From Mycolicibacterium sp. S2-37 (GTDB taxonomy: Bacteria; Actinomycetota; Actinomycetes; Mycobacteriales; Mycobacteriaceae): a DNA stretch of 64,000 nucleotides. Under the pieces are notes generated by a model. It searched no databases, had not been told where the DNA came from, and saw only the letters and a program-made list of their open reading frames with translations. Positions 42,644 to 51,294 of this stretch are shown here, piece by piece (position 1 is the first letter of the stretch; every line of letters starts with the position of its first letter). The translations under genes and the position numbers were made by a program. The DNA lies in NCBI RefSeq assembly GCF_017352375.1, contig NZ_JAFEVR010000007.1, positions 124,001 to 188,000 on the forward strand, in the 5' to 3' direction.

Positions 42644-43965
42644 GCGTCGCTGGGCCGCGGGGAGGTCGACACGGTCAGCGTCGCCCGCAGGCCGCCGAGC
42701 GGCCCGTCCGAGAGTTCGATGCCGCCGCCGTGCAGCGCGGCCTGCTGCGCGACCAGCGCCAGGCCGAGGCCGGAGCCGCCCGGTGCGGCGGTGCTGCCGC
42801 GCCGGAACCGGCCGAGCACCGTCGTGTGTTCCTCGGCCGGCAGACCGCGGCCGTTGTCGTCCACCACGATGGTCAGCACGCCGCCGCCGCGATGGGCGTG
42901 CAGCACGATGCGGGTGGCCTCGCCGTGGGTCAGCGCGTTGCGTAACAGGTTGTCCACGGCCAGCCGCAGACCGCCCGGCCAGCCCCAGACCGCGCCGATG
43001 TCGTCGTCGGTCTGCACCACGATCTCCGCGCCGGACCGGGCGTTCTCCCGGGCCACCCGGTCGAGCAGATCGGCGACGTCGATCAGCTCACGATCCTCGA
43101 CCTGCGCCAGCTGACCCGACGCCAGCTGACCGAGCGCGGTGATGATGGCCTCGACGCGGCGCTGGGCCCGCGCCAGGTCGGCCACCACCTCGGCGCGTTC
43201 GTCTTCGGGCAGATCGTGGATGCGCAGGGTGTCCAGGTCGGCGCGCATGGCGGTCAGCGGGGTGCGCAATTCGTGGGTGGCGTTGGCGGCGAAGTCCTGC
43301 GCAGCCTGCAGGGAGTTGGTCGTCGCCTGCTGGGCGGCCGCGAGTCGGTGCAGCATCGCCGACATCGCGTCGGAGAGCTCCTCTGCTTCGCGCACCCCGC
43401 GCACGCCCGGCATGGAATCGCTGCCCTCACCCAGCGTCGCGGTCTGTTCGGTGAGCTTGCGCAACGGGCGGATCGCGGGACCGGCCAGCAGCCAGCCCAA
43501 CCCGCCGGCGATCAGCACCGTCACCAGCCCGACCAGGGTGTACTCCGGGATACGACCGGCGCTCAACAGGATGCTGTCGGCCCGGATGCCGATGGACATC
43601 AGCACCCCGCCCTCCTGGTCCACCGGAAGCGTGCGGACGCGGTACTCCACACCGTTGACCTCGACGGTCTGTGTCCCGGGCGGCAGTACGGGCAGCTGGA
43701 AGCCACGCTGGAACACCACCTCACCGGTGGAGCGGGACCGCCCGGTCGTCAACACGCCGCGGCGCGGATCCTGCAGTTGTTCGGGGAACATGCTGGCGTC
43801 GACGATCGAATCCAGCCTGCGGTCGAGCTGGGCGGCGTCATTGTTGGCCAGCACCAGCGACGTGAGGATGGTGAACGCCGCCACCACCGCTGACGCGGCC
43901 GCCGCCGACGCCACCGCGACGCGGGTACGCAGCGAGGCAGAGCGGATGATGCGCGGAACCCACAC
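42631..43965 (-). CDS. PrrB-like sensor histidine kinase
   Basis: A 444-residue membrane sensor kinase. A first hydrophobic helix (about 18-40), a periplasmic sensor loop of ~120 residues and a second helix (about 165-190) come first. They are followed by a HAMP region, the HisKA box ANATHELRTPLTAMRAD, the N-box DNLLRNALTHGEA and ATP-lid glycines DDNGRGLP and GGSGLGLAL. It resembles PrrB of M. tuberculosis, including SLRTRV before the first helix. GTG 43965 lies five bases after the response-regulator stop. I recall a second prrAB-like pair in M. smegmatis next to the mmpL3/mmpL11 region, which fits here. Confidence 0.85.
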   Translation of the reverse strand: MWVPRIIRSASLRTRVAVASAAAASAVVAAFTILTSLVLANNDAAQLDRRLDSIVDASMFPEQLQDPRRGVLTTGRSRSTGEVVFQRGFQLPVLPPGTQTVEVNGVEYRVRTLPVDQEGGVLMSIGIRADSILLSAGRIPEYTLVGLVTVLIAGGLGWLLAGPAIRPLRKLTEQTATLGEGSDSMPGVRGVREAEELSDAMSAMLHRLAAAQQATTNSLQAAQDFAANATHELRTPLTAMRADLDTLRIHDLPEDERAEVVADLARAQRRVEAIITALGQLASGQLAQVEDRELIDVADLLDRVARENARSGAEIVVQTDDDIGAVWGWPGGLRLAVDNLLRNALTHGEATRIVLHAHRGGGVLTIVVDDNGRGLPAEEHTTVLGRFRRGSTAAPGGSGLGLALVAQQAALHGGGIELSDGPLGGLRATLTVSTSPRPSDAQPR

Positions 43966-43970
43966 GATTG

Positions 43971-44705
43971 TCAGGGCTCGTCGCGCAGTACGTAGCCGAT
44001 CCCGCGAACGGTGTGGATGACCCGCGGCAGGCCGTCGCGTTCCAGCTTTCGCCGCAGATAGGAGATGAACACGTCGGCCACGTTGGTGTCGACGTCGAAG
44101 TCGTACCCCCACACCAGCTCGAGGAGGCGCTGCCGGGACAACACCACGCCGTGATTCTCGGCGAGCACGGTGAGCAGGTCGAACTCGCGCTTGGTGAGGT
44201 CGACCCGTTCCCCGTCCACGAACACCAGCCGGCGCGCGGTATCGATGGTCAACGCGCCGACGGTGATCGTGTCCGACGGCCGATCCGACGGGTTCGCCCG
44301 GCGCAGCAGTGCGTGCAGCCGGGCCACCAACTCGCCGAGATCGAACGGTTTGGTCAGGTAGTCGTCGGCCCCGGCCTCCAGACCGGCGATGCGGTCGTTG
44401 ACGGTGTCGCGCGCCGACAACACACAGATCGGGATGTCGTTGCCGAGCGCGCGCAGGGCCGTCACGACCGCCACGCCGTCGAGTTCGGGCATCTGCACAT
44501 CGAGGACCAACGCGTCGTGCGCGTCGGCGGACAGCAGGCGCAGCGCCTCCTTGCCGTTCGCCGCCACCCGCACATCGAAACCCGAGTGGCGCAGACCCCT
44601 GGCCACGGACGTCCTGACGTCCGGGTCGTCGTCGACCATCAGCACCGTGCGCCCCGCGGTGTCGTGCTCCCCTAGCTCGGCTGGTGCCCCCGGTCCACTG
44701 CGCAC
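43971..44705 (-). CDS. PrrA-like response regulator (OmpR family)
   Basis: 244 residues: receiver domain (about 18-132) with phospho-acceptor Asp69 in [12 protein letters not shown] and Lys in [12 protein letters not shown], then a winged-helix DNA-binding domain ending in [16 protein letters not shown]. It is close to PrrA ([37 protein letters not shown]). GTG 44705 shares a base with the stop of the haemophore gene upstream, so its translation is probably coupled to that gene. This physical link makes haem or iron a candidate signal for the pair (inference). Confidence 0.87.
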   Translation of the reverse strand: MRSGPGAPAELGEHDTAGRTVLMVDDDPDVRTSVARGLRHSGFDVRVAANGKEALRLLSADAHDALVLDVQMPELDGVAVVTALRALGNDIPICVLSARDTVNDRIAGLEAGADDYLTKPFDLGELVARLHALLRRANPSDRPSDTITVGALTIDTARRLVFVDGERVDLTKREFDLLTVLAENHGVVLSRQRLLELVWGYDFDVDTNVADVFISYLRRKLERDGLPRVIHTVRGIGYVLRDEP

Positions 44706-45085
44706 TAGTCGATGTCGTCGGGCGACATCGCCGTTCCGCAGCGGTTCTTCAGATCCGTCAGGGGCTGCCGGATGCCGGTCAGCTCGGCCTTCACCTGCGG
44801 ATTGGCGTTGAGGTAGTCCTCGACCTGCGGGCGGATCTGGTCACGCGGCTGGCCTTCGAGGCTGGTGAAGAAATCGTTCACCCACGGGTGGGTGAACAGA
44901 TAGGCAGAGGTGGACGCCGACACACCGGACGCGACACCGGCCAGATCGGCGGCGGTGCAGTTCGGCGGCAGGGGCACGGGCTGCGCCGACGCCGCGGGCA
45001 TTGCGCCGAACAGCATCGCGCCGGCGACCGCGCCGGCGCCCAGCGCGCCGGCGACCACACGGGCGGTACGGGCAGGAAGCAACAT
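44705..45085 (-). CDS. Haemophore-related secreted protein (paralogue of the Rv0203-like protein)
   Basis: 126 residues with a signal peptide (hydrophobic 8-32, cleavage after ASA) and a small helical domain containing [39 protein letters not shown] and a second Cys. It is the same layout as the haem-binding domain of Rv0203, and the two cysteines probably form a disulfide. ATG 45085 has AAGGAG six bases upstream. It lies downstream of the second haemophore gene and one base overlaps the response regulator gene, so a haemophore-regulator-sensor transcript is likely. Confidence 0.8.
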   Translation of the reverse strand: MLLPARTARVVAGALGAGAVAGAMLFGAMPAASAQPVPLPPNCTAADLAGVASGVSASTSAYLFTHPWVNDFFTSLEGQPRDQIRPQVEDYLNANPQVKAELTGIRQPLTDLKNRCGTAMSPDDID

Positions 45086-45226
45086 GGACGAGCTCCTTCA
45101 CATTCACCGTTGGAGGCGAAACCCGGCAGGTCTCGCCGACTCACAGCTAATCAGAAGTCCGCAGCAGATTCTTCCCTTGTCGCCAAACACGTCGACAAAC
45201 CGGCCCCGCCGAGCAGCGCGGACCCG

Positions 45227-45715
45227 TCAGCGGTACGGCCCGGGCAGCGGCCCGCCGCCCTGCGTGACCGCCGACACCGGAGCCGGGACGGGAGCCGACA
45301 CGATGGGCGCCTGCGCAGCGGACGCCGCCCCCTGCTGCTGCGCGGCCTGCATCAGGCTCAGCAGCTGCGGGATGGTCACCGGCAACCGGCAGCGGCCGGA
45401 CAGGCTGGTCAGCGGCTGCTGCAGCCGCTGCAGATCCTTGGCGACCTGAGGGTTCGCGTCGAGGTAGGACTTGAGGGTGGCCAGCGACCGCGGACCCTGC
45501 TGCTGTTGGGAGATGGTCGTCAACGCGGCGTTGGCCTCGGGGTTCGCCTCGAGGTAGATCCCGGTGTTGGTGGCCACCGAGCCCACGGTGGTGGCCACCT
45601 CACTGGCCGCGCAGGGATCCGGGGCGGCGGTGGCCTGCGGCAGGCCGAGCACGGCGCCCGCGGCGATACCGGCGAAGGCGGCGTAGAGGCTGCGACGCAG
45701 CAGGGTGGTCTTCAC
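45227..45715 (-). CDS. Rv0203-like secreted haemophore
   Basis: 162 residues: signal peptide (about 8-30, ending TAA) and a haem-binding helical domain. DPCAASEVATTVGSVA and YLDANPQVAKDLQRLQQPL match my recollection of Rv0203, a haem carrier that works with MmpL3 and MmpL11 in M. tuberculosis. The C-terminal 30 residues add an Ala/Pro/Val-rich tail absent from the short form. GTG 45715 has AAGGAG four bases upstream. Divergent from mmpL11 across a 299-base region. Confidence 0.83.
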   Translation of the reverse strand: MKTTLLRRSLYAAFAGIAAGAVLGLPQATAAPDPCAASEVATTVGSVATNTGIYLEANPEANAALTTISQQQQGPRSLATLKSYLDANPQVAKDLQRLQQPLTSLSGRCRLPVTIPQLLSLMQAAQQQGAASAAQAPIVSAPVPAPVSAVTQGGGPLPGPYR

Positions 45716-46014
45716 GGCACTCCTTACGGTTCGCGAACGCCGACCGGCGCGCGAACCCATGCGATCGATCGTGCAACTGGTCCCCCGACCAGGATGCGCG
45801 CAACGACGCGTCCGCAGGTCATCCTGCCACCGCAACGGCACCTCGCCAATCCGCCGATGCATTGCCGGACTGATCACAGCAGGTTGGAGCCCCGGTAACA
45901 GCTTGGCGGCGGCCCGACGACGGCCGCGTAGCTTACAGGACCCTGCGGTACGCTTCCGCTGAGAAACGCCGGAGGTGCCGGGGAGACCTGACAGGAGTCG
46001 TCATCCAGCAGTTC
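45716..46014. other. Divergent haemophore/mmpL11 intergenic region
   Basis: No gene is visible in this 299-base stretch. It contains a perfect inverted repeat CTGGTC-CCCC-GACCAG (45777-45792) and TTCGCGAA near 45730, either of which could be a regulator site. TAGCTT and TACGCT (about 45930-45955) are possible -10 boxes for mmpL11. Neither has a good -35. Confidence 0.45.
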
Positions 46015-48960
46015 ATGATGCGCTTGAGCAGCAACCTGCGCAGATTCCGCTGGGCGGTCTTCGGCGTCTGGGCGCTGCTTCTGCTGCCGTCGGTCTATCT
46101 CGCGCTCAACCACTCGGGGAATCTGACCGGTGGCGGGTTCGAGGTCGAGGGCTCGCAGTCGCTGCACGTGCAGTACGAACTCGAGGACCACTTCCCCGAC
46201 CAGGGCGCGTCGCCGCTGGCACTGGTCGCCGCACCCCGGGCCGACGCGTCCTACGACGATATGAACGCCGCGGTCGCCGATCTCGAACGGATCGCCTCCG
46301 AGGTGCCCAGCGTCACGATCACCCCCAACCCGCAGCAGCCGCCGCCCCAACCGGACCGCCCGTACGTGGTCACCCTGTCGCTGGACTTCAACAACACCGG
46401 CGCCACGGACATCGCGAAGGAGCTGCGCACCCGCATCGGCGTCGACGGCGAGGATCCCGGGGAGTTCCGCGACGGCAAGGTCAAGCTCTACGTCATCGGT
46501 CAGGGCGCGCTGGGCGCGGCGGCATCGTCGGCCATCAAGACCGACATCGCGCAGGCCGAGCAGTGGAACCTCCCGATCGTGCTCGTCGTGCTGCTGGCGG
46601 TGTTCGGCTCGCTGGCCGCCGCCGCGATGCCGCTGCTGCTCGGCGTGTGCACGGTCGCGGTCACGATGGGTGTGGTCTACCTGCTGTCGATGGTGACCAC
46701 CATGTCGGTGTTCGTCGCCTCGACGGTGTCGATGTTCGGTATCGCGCTGGCCGTCGACTATTCGCTGTTCATTCTGATGCGGTTCCGGGAGGAGCTGCGC
46801 GCCGGTCGCGATCCCCAGCAGGCCGCCGACGCCGCGATGGCGACGTCGGGTCTGGCGGTGCTGCTGTCCGGTATGACGGTGATCGCCTCGGTCACCGGCA
46901 TCTACCTGATCAACACCCCGGTGCTGACGTCGATGGCCACTGGCGCGATCCTCGCCGTCGCCGTCGCCGTGCTGACCTCGACCACGCTGACCCCCGCGGT
47001 GCTCGCCACGTTCGGCCGGGCCGCGGCCAAGCGCTCGTCGTATCTGCACTGGTCGCGCCGTCCCGACACCACCCAGTCGCGGTTCTGGACCCGCTGGACC
47101 GGCTGGGTGATGCGGCGGCCGTGGGTGTCTGCGCTCGCGGCGACGGCGGTGCTGCTGGTGATGGCGGCGCCGGCCTTCACGATGGTGCTCGGCAACAGCA
47201 TGCAGCGGCAGTTCGAACCGACGCACGAGATCCGCGGTGGCGTCAACGCCGCGTCCGAGGCGCTCGGTCCCGGTGCGCTCGGCCCGGTCCGGGTGCTGGT
47301 GACGTTCCCCGACGGCAACGCCGCGTCCGCGGCCGCGAAGGAACCGACGCTGCAGGCGGTGCGCGCCGAGATGGAGAAGGCGCCCAACATCGTGACGGTG
47401 TCGCCGGCCACGTTCGGCGACGACTACCGCACCGCGCTGCTGTCGGCGGTGCTGTCGGTCGATCCCGAGGACATGGGCGCCCGCGAGACCGTGGACTGGA
47501 TGCGCGCCAATCTGCCGCCCACGGCGGGCCCGAACGTCTCGATCGACGTCGGCGGGCCGACCGCGCTGATCAAGGACTTCGACGACCGGGTGTCGGTGAC
47601 CCAGCCGCTGGTGTTCGGATTCGTCTCCCTGATCGCGTTCCTGATGCTGCTGGTGTCGATCCGCTCGGTGCTGCTCGCACTCAAGGGCGTGCTGATGACG
47701 GTGCTGTCGGTGGCCGCGGCGTACGGCAGCCTGGTCGTGGTCTTCCAGTGGGGCTGGCTCGAGCCGCTGGGCTTCGAGCGGCTCCCGTCGCTGGACAGCA
47801 CCATCCCGCCGTTGGTGCTGGCGATGACGTTCGGCCTGTCCATGGACTACGAGATCTTCCTGCTGACCCGTATCCGGGAGCGGTTCCTACAGACCAACAA
47901 CACCCGCGACGCGGTCGCGTACGGCGTGAGCACCAGCGCGCGGACCATCACCAGCGCGGCGCTGATCATGATCGCGGTCTTCATCGGGTTCGCCTTCGCC
48001 GGTATGCCGCTGGTCGCGCAGCTCGGCGTCGCGTGCGCGGTGGCGATCGCCGTCGACGCGACCATCGTGCGGCTGGTGCTGGTGCCGGCGTTGATGGCGA
48101 TGTTCGACCAGTGGAACTGGTGGCTGCCGCGCTGGCTGGACCGGATCCTGCCGTCGGTGGACTTCGAGAAGCCGCTGCCCAAGGTGCAGATCGACGACCT
48201 GGTCATCATCCCCGACGACATCTCCGCGCTCGGTCCGTCGGGCGCCGATCTGCGCGGCATGGTCAAGTCGGCCGCCCGGATGAAGAACCTGGCGCCCAAG
48301 ACGATCACGGTGGCCGATCCACTCGCGTTCAGCGGCTGCCAGCCGATCAAACAGCGCGTCGTGGCGCGCAACGGGGGCGACCAGACGGTGCGGTTGCGCA
48401 CCGCCAGCGGGTACCGGCGGCTGGGCCGCAACGGCATCAGCGGCCGAGAGGGCGGACCGACGGTACGCACCACGCTGCCGGTGCATCCGGTGACGATGTG
48501 GCGTGGCCGGCTCTCGGTCGCACTCGACGCGCTCGAGACGCAGGCCGAGCGGGAACACTCGCCGGTCGAACGACGCGGACCGGTGGAGACGACGAACGTC
48601 CAGCTGCCGACCGGCGACCGGCTGCAGGTCCCGACGGGCGCCGAGACACTGCGGATGAAGGGCTACCTCATCATGTGCCGCAACAGCAGCCGCGACTACG
48701 CGGAGTTCGCCGATCTGGTCGACGCGATGGAGACTCATACCGCCGCGGTCGTGCTGTCCGGTATGGACCGGTACTACTGTGGTCAGCACCTGATGAGGAA
48801 ACAGTGGGTGGCAACCCAGCTGGTGCGCCGCCTGGCCGACCCACAGCCGTCCGACGAGTTCGACCTGCTGACCTCAGACCCCGAAGCGGAGGCCGAGTGG
48901 GCGACGGTCCGGCAGCGCTGTCTGGCGGTGGCCGTAGCGATGCTGGAGGAGGCGAGGTGA
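46015..48960 (+). CDS. mmpL11: MmpL11 lipid/haem-associated RND transporter
   Basis: A 981-residue MmpL transporter with twelve membrane helices and two large periplasmic loops. The proton-relay Asp-Tyr pairs occur in IALAVDYSLFILMRFREE (about residue 250) and GLSMDYEIFLLTRIRER (about 620). The C-terminal cytoplasmic part (about 720-981) is long and soluble. In mycobacteria MmpL11 exports mycolate esters and storage lipids and has been linked to haem import with Rv0203, whose homologue is divergent here. ATG 46015 (or the adjacent 46018) has CAGGAG about eighteen bases upstream, rather far. The next gene starts within its stop (GTGA). Confidence 0.93.
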   Translation: MMRLSSNLRRFRWAVFGVWALLLLPSVYLALNHSGNLTGGGFEVEGSQSLHVQYELEDHFPDQGASPLALVAAPRADASYDDMNAAVADLERIASEVPSVTITPNPQQPPPQPDRPYVVTLSLDFNNTGATDIAKELRTRIGVDGEDPGEFRDGKVKLYVIGQGALGAAASSAIKTDIAQAEQWNLPIVLVVLLAVFGSLAAAAMPLLLGVCTVAVTMGVVYLLSMVTTMSVFVASTVSMFGIALAVDYSLFILMRFREELRAGRDPQQAADAAMATSGLAVLLSGMTVIASVTGIYLINTPVLTSMATGAILAVAVAVLTSTTLTPAVLATFGRAAAKRSSYLHWSRRPDTTQSRFWTRWTGWVMRRPWVSALAATAVLLVMAAPAFTMVLGNSMQRQFEPTHEIRGGVNAASEALGPGALGPVRVLVTFPDGNAASAAAKEPTLQAVRAEMEKAPNIVTVSPATFGDDYRTALLSAVLSVDPEDMGARETVDWMRANLPPTAGPNVSIDVGGPTALIKDFDDRVSVTQPLVFGFVSLIAFLMLLVSIRSVLLALKGVLMTVLSVAAAYGSLVVVFQWGWLEPLGFERLPSLDSTIPPLVLAMTFGLSMDYEIFLLTRIRERFLQTNNTRDAVAYGVSTSARTITSAALIMIAVFIGFAFAGMPLVAQLGVACAVAIAVDATIVRLVLVPALMAMFDQWNWWLPRWLDRILPSVDFEKPLPKVQIDDLVIIPDDISALGPSGADLRGMVKSAARMKNLAPKTITVADPLAFSGCQPIKQRVVARNGGDQTVRLRTASGYRRLGRNGISGREGGPTVRTTLPVHPVTMWRGRLSVALDALETQAEREHSPVERRGPVETTNVQLPTGDRLQVPTGAETLRMKGYLIMCRNSSRDYAEFADLVDAMETHTAAVVLSGMDRYYCGQHLMRKQWVATQLVRRLADPQPSDEFDLLTSDPEAEAEWATVRQRCLAVAVAMLEEAR

Positions 48961-49475
48961 CTGTGACCAGCGATGTGCGTGACGTGTCTTCCGCACCCAC
49001 CCGTCCGGTGCCTGCCGCGGTGCGCCCGGTGACGATCGACGACCGGCCGGTGGAATTCTGGTCGACCGCCGCGATCCGCACCGCGCTCGAGGCCGACGAC
49101 CTGACCGTGTGGCAGCGGATCGTCACGGCGATCAAACGCGACCCCTACGGTCGCACTGCCCGCCAGGTCGAAGAGGTGCTCGACAAGGTCGGCCCGTACG
49201 GGGTGTCCAAGGCGCTGTCAGAGGTGCTGGTGCGGGCCCGCGATCACCTCGAGGCCTCCGAACGCGCCGAAGTGGGCCGCCACGTGCAGGTGCTGCTGGA
49301 CCGCTCCGGGCTGGGCGCGCCGGAGTTCGCGTCGCGCATCGGTGTGCCGGAGGACGAATTCGCCGCTTTCCTCGACGGGCACACCAGCCCGCCGGCATCG
49401 CTGATGCTACGGATGCGGCGCCTCTCGGACCGGTTCGCCAAGATGCGCGCGCAGCGGTCCGACCGCCCGCACTGA
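48957..49475 (+). CDS. Rv0201c-like conserved hypothetical protein
   Basis: 172 residues, cytoplasmic and mostly helical. The C-terminal half (about 100-165) resembles a small helix-turn-helix module (LLDRSGLGAPEFASRIGVPEDEFAAFL), hinting at DNA binding. The N-terminal ~35 residues look disordered. The gene overlaps the mmpL11 stop by four bases and GAGGCGAGG just before the GTG serves as ribosome-binding site, so it is co-expressed with mmpL11. GTG 48963 is an alternative. A regulator of the transporter is possible but unproven. Confidence 0.75.
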   Translation: MTVTSDVRDVSSAPTRPVPAAVRPVTIDDRPVEFWSTAAIRTALEADDLTVWQRIVTAIKRDPYGRTARQVEEVLDKVGPYGVSKALSEVLVRARDHLEASERAEVGRHVQVLLDRSGLGAPEFASRIGVPEDEFAAFLDGHTSPPASLMLRMRRLSDRFAKMRAQRSDRPH

Positions 49476-49511
49476 GGCGTCGACAACCCGGTTAGCGGGA
49501 ATGCTGTCGGT

Positions 49512-49940
49512 ATGACCCGATCAGTCGAGTGGAGCGAACCCGACGCCGACGAACTGCGGCGCATCCTGCGGGAGACCCGCACCGTCGCCGTGGTGGGCGC
49601 ATCCGCCAATCCGATGCGGCCCAGCTACGGGGTATGGGAGTACCTGCGCGAGGCGAGCCATTACGAGCTTTACCTGGTCAACCCCACGGTCGAGGAGATC
49701 GACGGCCACAAGGTCTACCCGCGGCTGGCCGACCTGCCGGTCCGGCCGGACATGGTCGACGTGTTCCGGCGCAGCAGCGAGCTGCCCGGCGTGCTGAAGG
49801 AGGCCGTCGACGTCGGGGCGAAGACGCTGTGGCTGCAGCAGGGGCTGTGGGACGAGCAGGTCGCGGCCGACGGGGTGGCGGCGGGTCTGCAGGTGGTGAT
49901 GGACCGCTGCCTCAAGGTCGATTACGCCCGCCTCCTCTAG
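49512..49940 (+). CDS. CoA-binding domain protein (YccU-like)
   Basis: 142 residues forming a single CoA-binding Rossmann domain. TVAVVGASANPMRPSYGVWEYL carries the nucleotide-binding turn. VNPTVEEIDGHKVYPRLADLP and the later TLWLQQGLWDEQ complete the pattern, with a terminal MDRCLKVDYARL typical of the family. Such proteins bind acyl-CoA or CoA and may sense the CoA pool; no reaction is established. It lies 36 bases after the Rv0201c-like gene. Confidence 0.85.
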   Translation: MTRSVEWSEPDADELRRILRETRTVAVVGASANPMRPSYGVWEYLREASHYELYLVNPTVEEIDGHKVYPRLADLPVRPDMVDVFRRSSELPGVLKEAVDVGAKTLWLQQGLWDEQVAADGVAAGLQVVMDRCLKVDYARLL

Positions 49941-49947
49941 CGTTCAG

Positions 49948-50637
49948 TCAGCGGGAGTGCAGCGGTGTGACGTCCTCGACCAGCCAGCGCCCGTCGATCT
50001 TCGACAGCGTCACCCGCAGCGCCAGCACCGCGTTGTCGGGCGGCTGCCCCGGCACGCTCTGGGTACCGCGCAGCACCACAGCCACACTGGCCGCCGCAGG
50101 CCCGAGTGCCTCCACCCCGGCCGACGCCGTGCGCGCCTGCGCCGAGACGTTCTTGCTCGTCAGCCCCTCGGCCACCGCGGCGAATTCATTCTTGAAGGAC
50201 TCGGCGCGCTCGGGCACCATCTGGGCGGCGGCGCGATCGATCGAGGCGGTCGGACTCTGCGGGGTGAACGTGGCCGTCGCCTCGGACACGCTACTGGCGA
50301 TGCGGACCACCTCGGCGCCGTCGGAGGTGAAGTCACGGTCGGGCACCGTCCACCGCAGATAGCCGACCACCACGGCGGCGATCAACGCAGCGGTCGCGAC
50401 GCCGACAACGGCCAGGCGCAGACCGGGCCCGTCGTCGTCGGTTCCGACGGTGACGCCGTCGCGCCGCGCCAGCACCACATCGACGATCACGCCCTGCACG
50501 ATCAGCAAGCAGAGCACCGAGCACACCGACACCCACCACAGCGGCCAGCCCAGCGCCAGTCCGATGAACACGAGTGCGGCGACCGCCGCGACCGGGGCCA
50601 GGACGTCGACCGCCAGGACCCGCAGGCGGTTCCTCAT
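49948..50637 (-). CDS. Rv0200-like membrane protein
   Basis: 229 residues: three hydrophobic helices (about residues 10-30, 35-57, 75-97) followed by an extracytoplasmic domain. The domain resembles Mce-associated proteins, with FTSDGAEVVRIASSVSEATATFTP and a closing GRWLVEDVTPLHSR. The final module, a small mixed domain with a conserved Trp-Leu-Val strand, is shared with the adjoining gene. ATG 50637 overlaps the stop of the Rv0199-like gene by four bases. Partner of unknown function, likely part of one envelope complex. Confidence 0.75.
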   Translation of the reverse strand: MRNRLRVLAVDVLAPVAAVAALVFIGLALGWPLWWVSVCSVLCLLIVQGVIVDVVLARRDGVTVGTDDDGPGLRLAVVGVATAALIAAVVVGYLRWTVPDRDFTSDGAEVVRIASSVSEATATFTPQSPTASIDRAAAQMVPERAESFKNEFAAVAEGLTSKNVSAQARTASAGVEALGPAAASVAVVLRGTQSVPGQPPDNAVLALRVTLSKIDGRWLVEDVTPLHSR

Positions 50638-51254
50638 CGGATGGACTCCAGGCTCGAGATCATCAGCGTGCCGTCGACGTCCGAGACGCCGAGGCGAAGA
50701 TTCCACCGCACCGTCTGCGGTTCGTCGGCGCCGGCGTTCTCACTGATCGACGTGGCGACGACCAGCACGGTGTCGGTGCGCGACGCGAACGCCGACAACT
50801 GCGGATCCGGCGGGGGTGGGAGCGCCGGGCCGCCGTCCGGACTGTCCGCCGGATGGTGCAGTGCCTCGACCGACACCGAGTCGATCTGACCGGTGGTGCG
50901 GGTCTGCAGCTTCTCGACGAGCTGGCGGTAGGGCTGCACCGCCGAGTCGAAGTCGGCGTTGAGCTCGCCGACGGTCTGCTCGTGCAGCCGCTGCAGGCTC
51001 TCGGCGGCGCTGTCCTTGTTCATGTTGATCAGCACCGAGGTCCATTCGGCGGCCGCCTGCAGGACCCGGGTCTGATACGCCCGTTCGTCGTTCTCCGCCC
51101 GGTGGCCGGTCCAGATGAATCCGGCCAGGACGACGGCAGCGACGGCGAGGACACCGAGTGCGGCTGACGCGATGCCGAAGCCGGTGAACACGCGATCGTC
51201 TGCGCTGTCGTGGCCGCCGTCCCTGGCCTGCTCCTCCGGGAGCTCGTCGGACAT
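50634..51254 (-). CDS. Rv0199-like Mce-associated membrane protein
   Basis: 206 residues. A cytoplasmic acidic N-terminus is followed by one membrane helix (about 23-47) and an extracytoplasmic domain in the style of Mce-associated proteins. AAEWTSVLINMNKDSAAESLQRLHEQTVGEL is helical, and the strands end in RWNLRLGVSDVDGTLMISSLE. Mce-associated proteins stabilise lipid-importing Mce complexes in actinobacteria; no mce operon lies in this window, so a role with zmp1 or MmpL11 is equally possible. ATG 51254 is divergent to zmp1 (41 bases apart). Confidence 0.75.
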   Translation of the reverse strand: MSDELPEEQARDGGHDSADDRVFTGFGIASAALGVLAVAAVVLAGFIWTGHRAENDERAYQTRVLQAAAEWTSVLINMNKDSAAESLQRLHEQTVGELNADFDSAVQPYRQLVEKLQTRTTGQIDSVSVEALHHPADSPDGGPALPPPPDPQLSAFASRTDTVLVVATSISENAGADEPQTVRWNLRLGVSDVDGTLMISSLESIR

Positions 51255-51294
51255 GGCCGTGAGGCTACCGGCCGCATTCTGGAAGAATGTCGGG

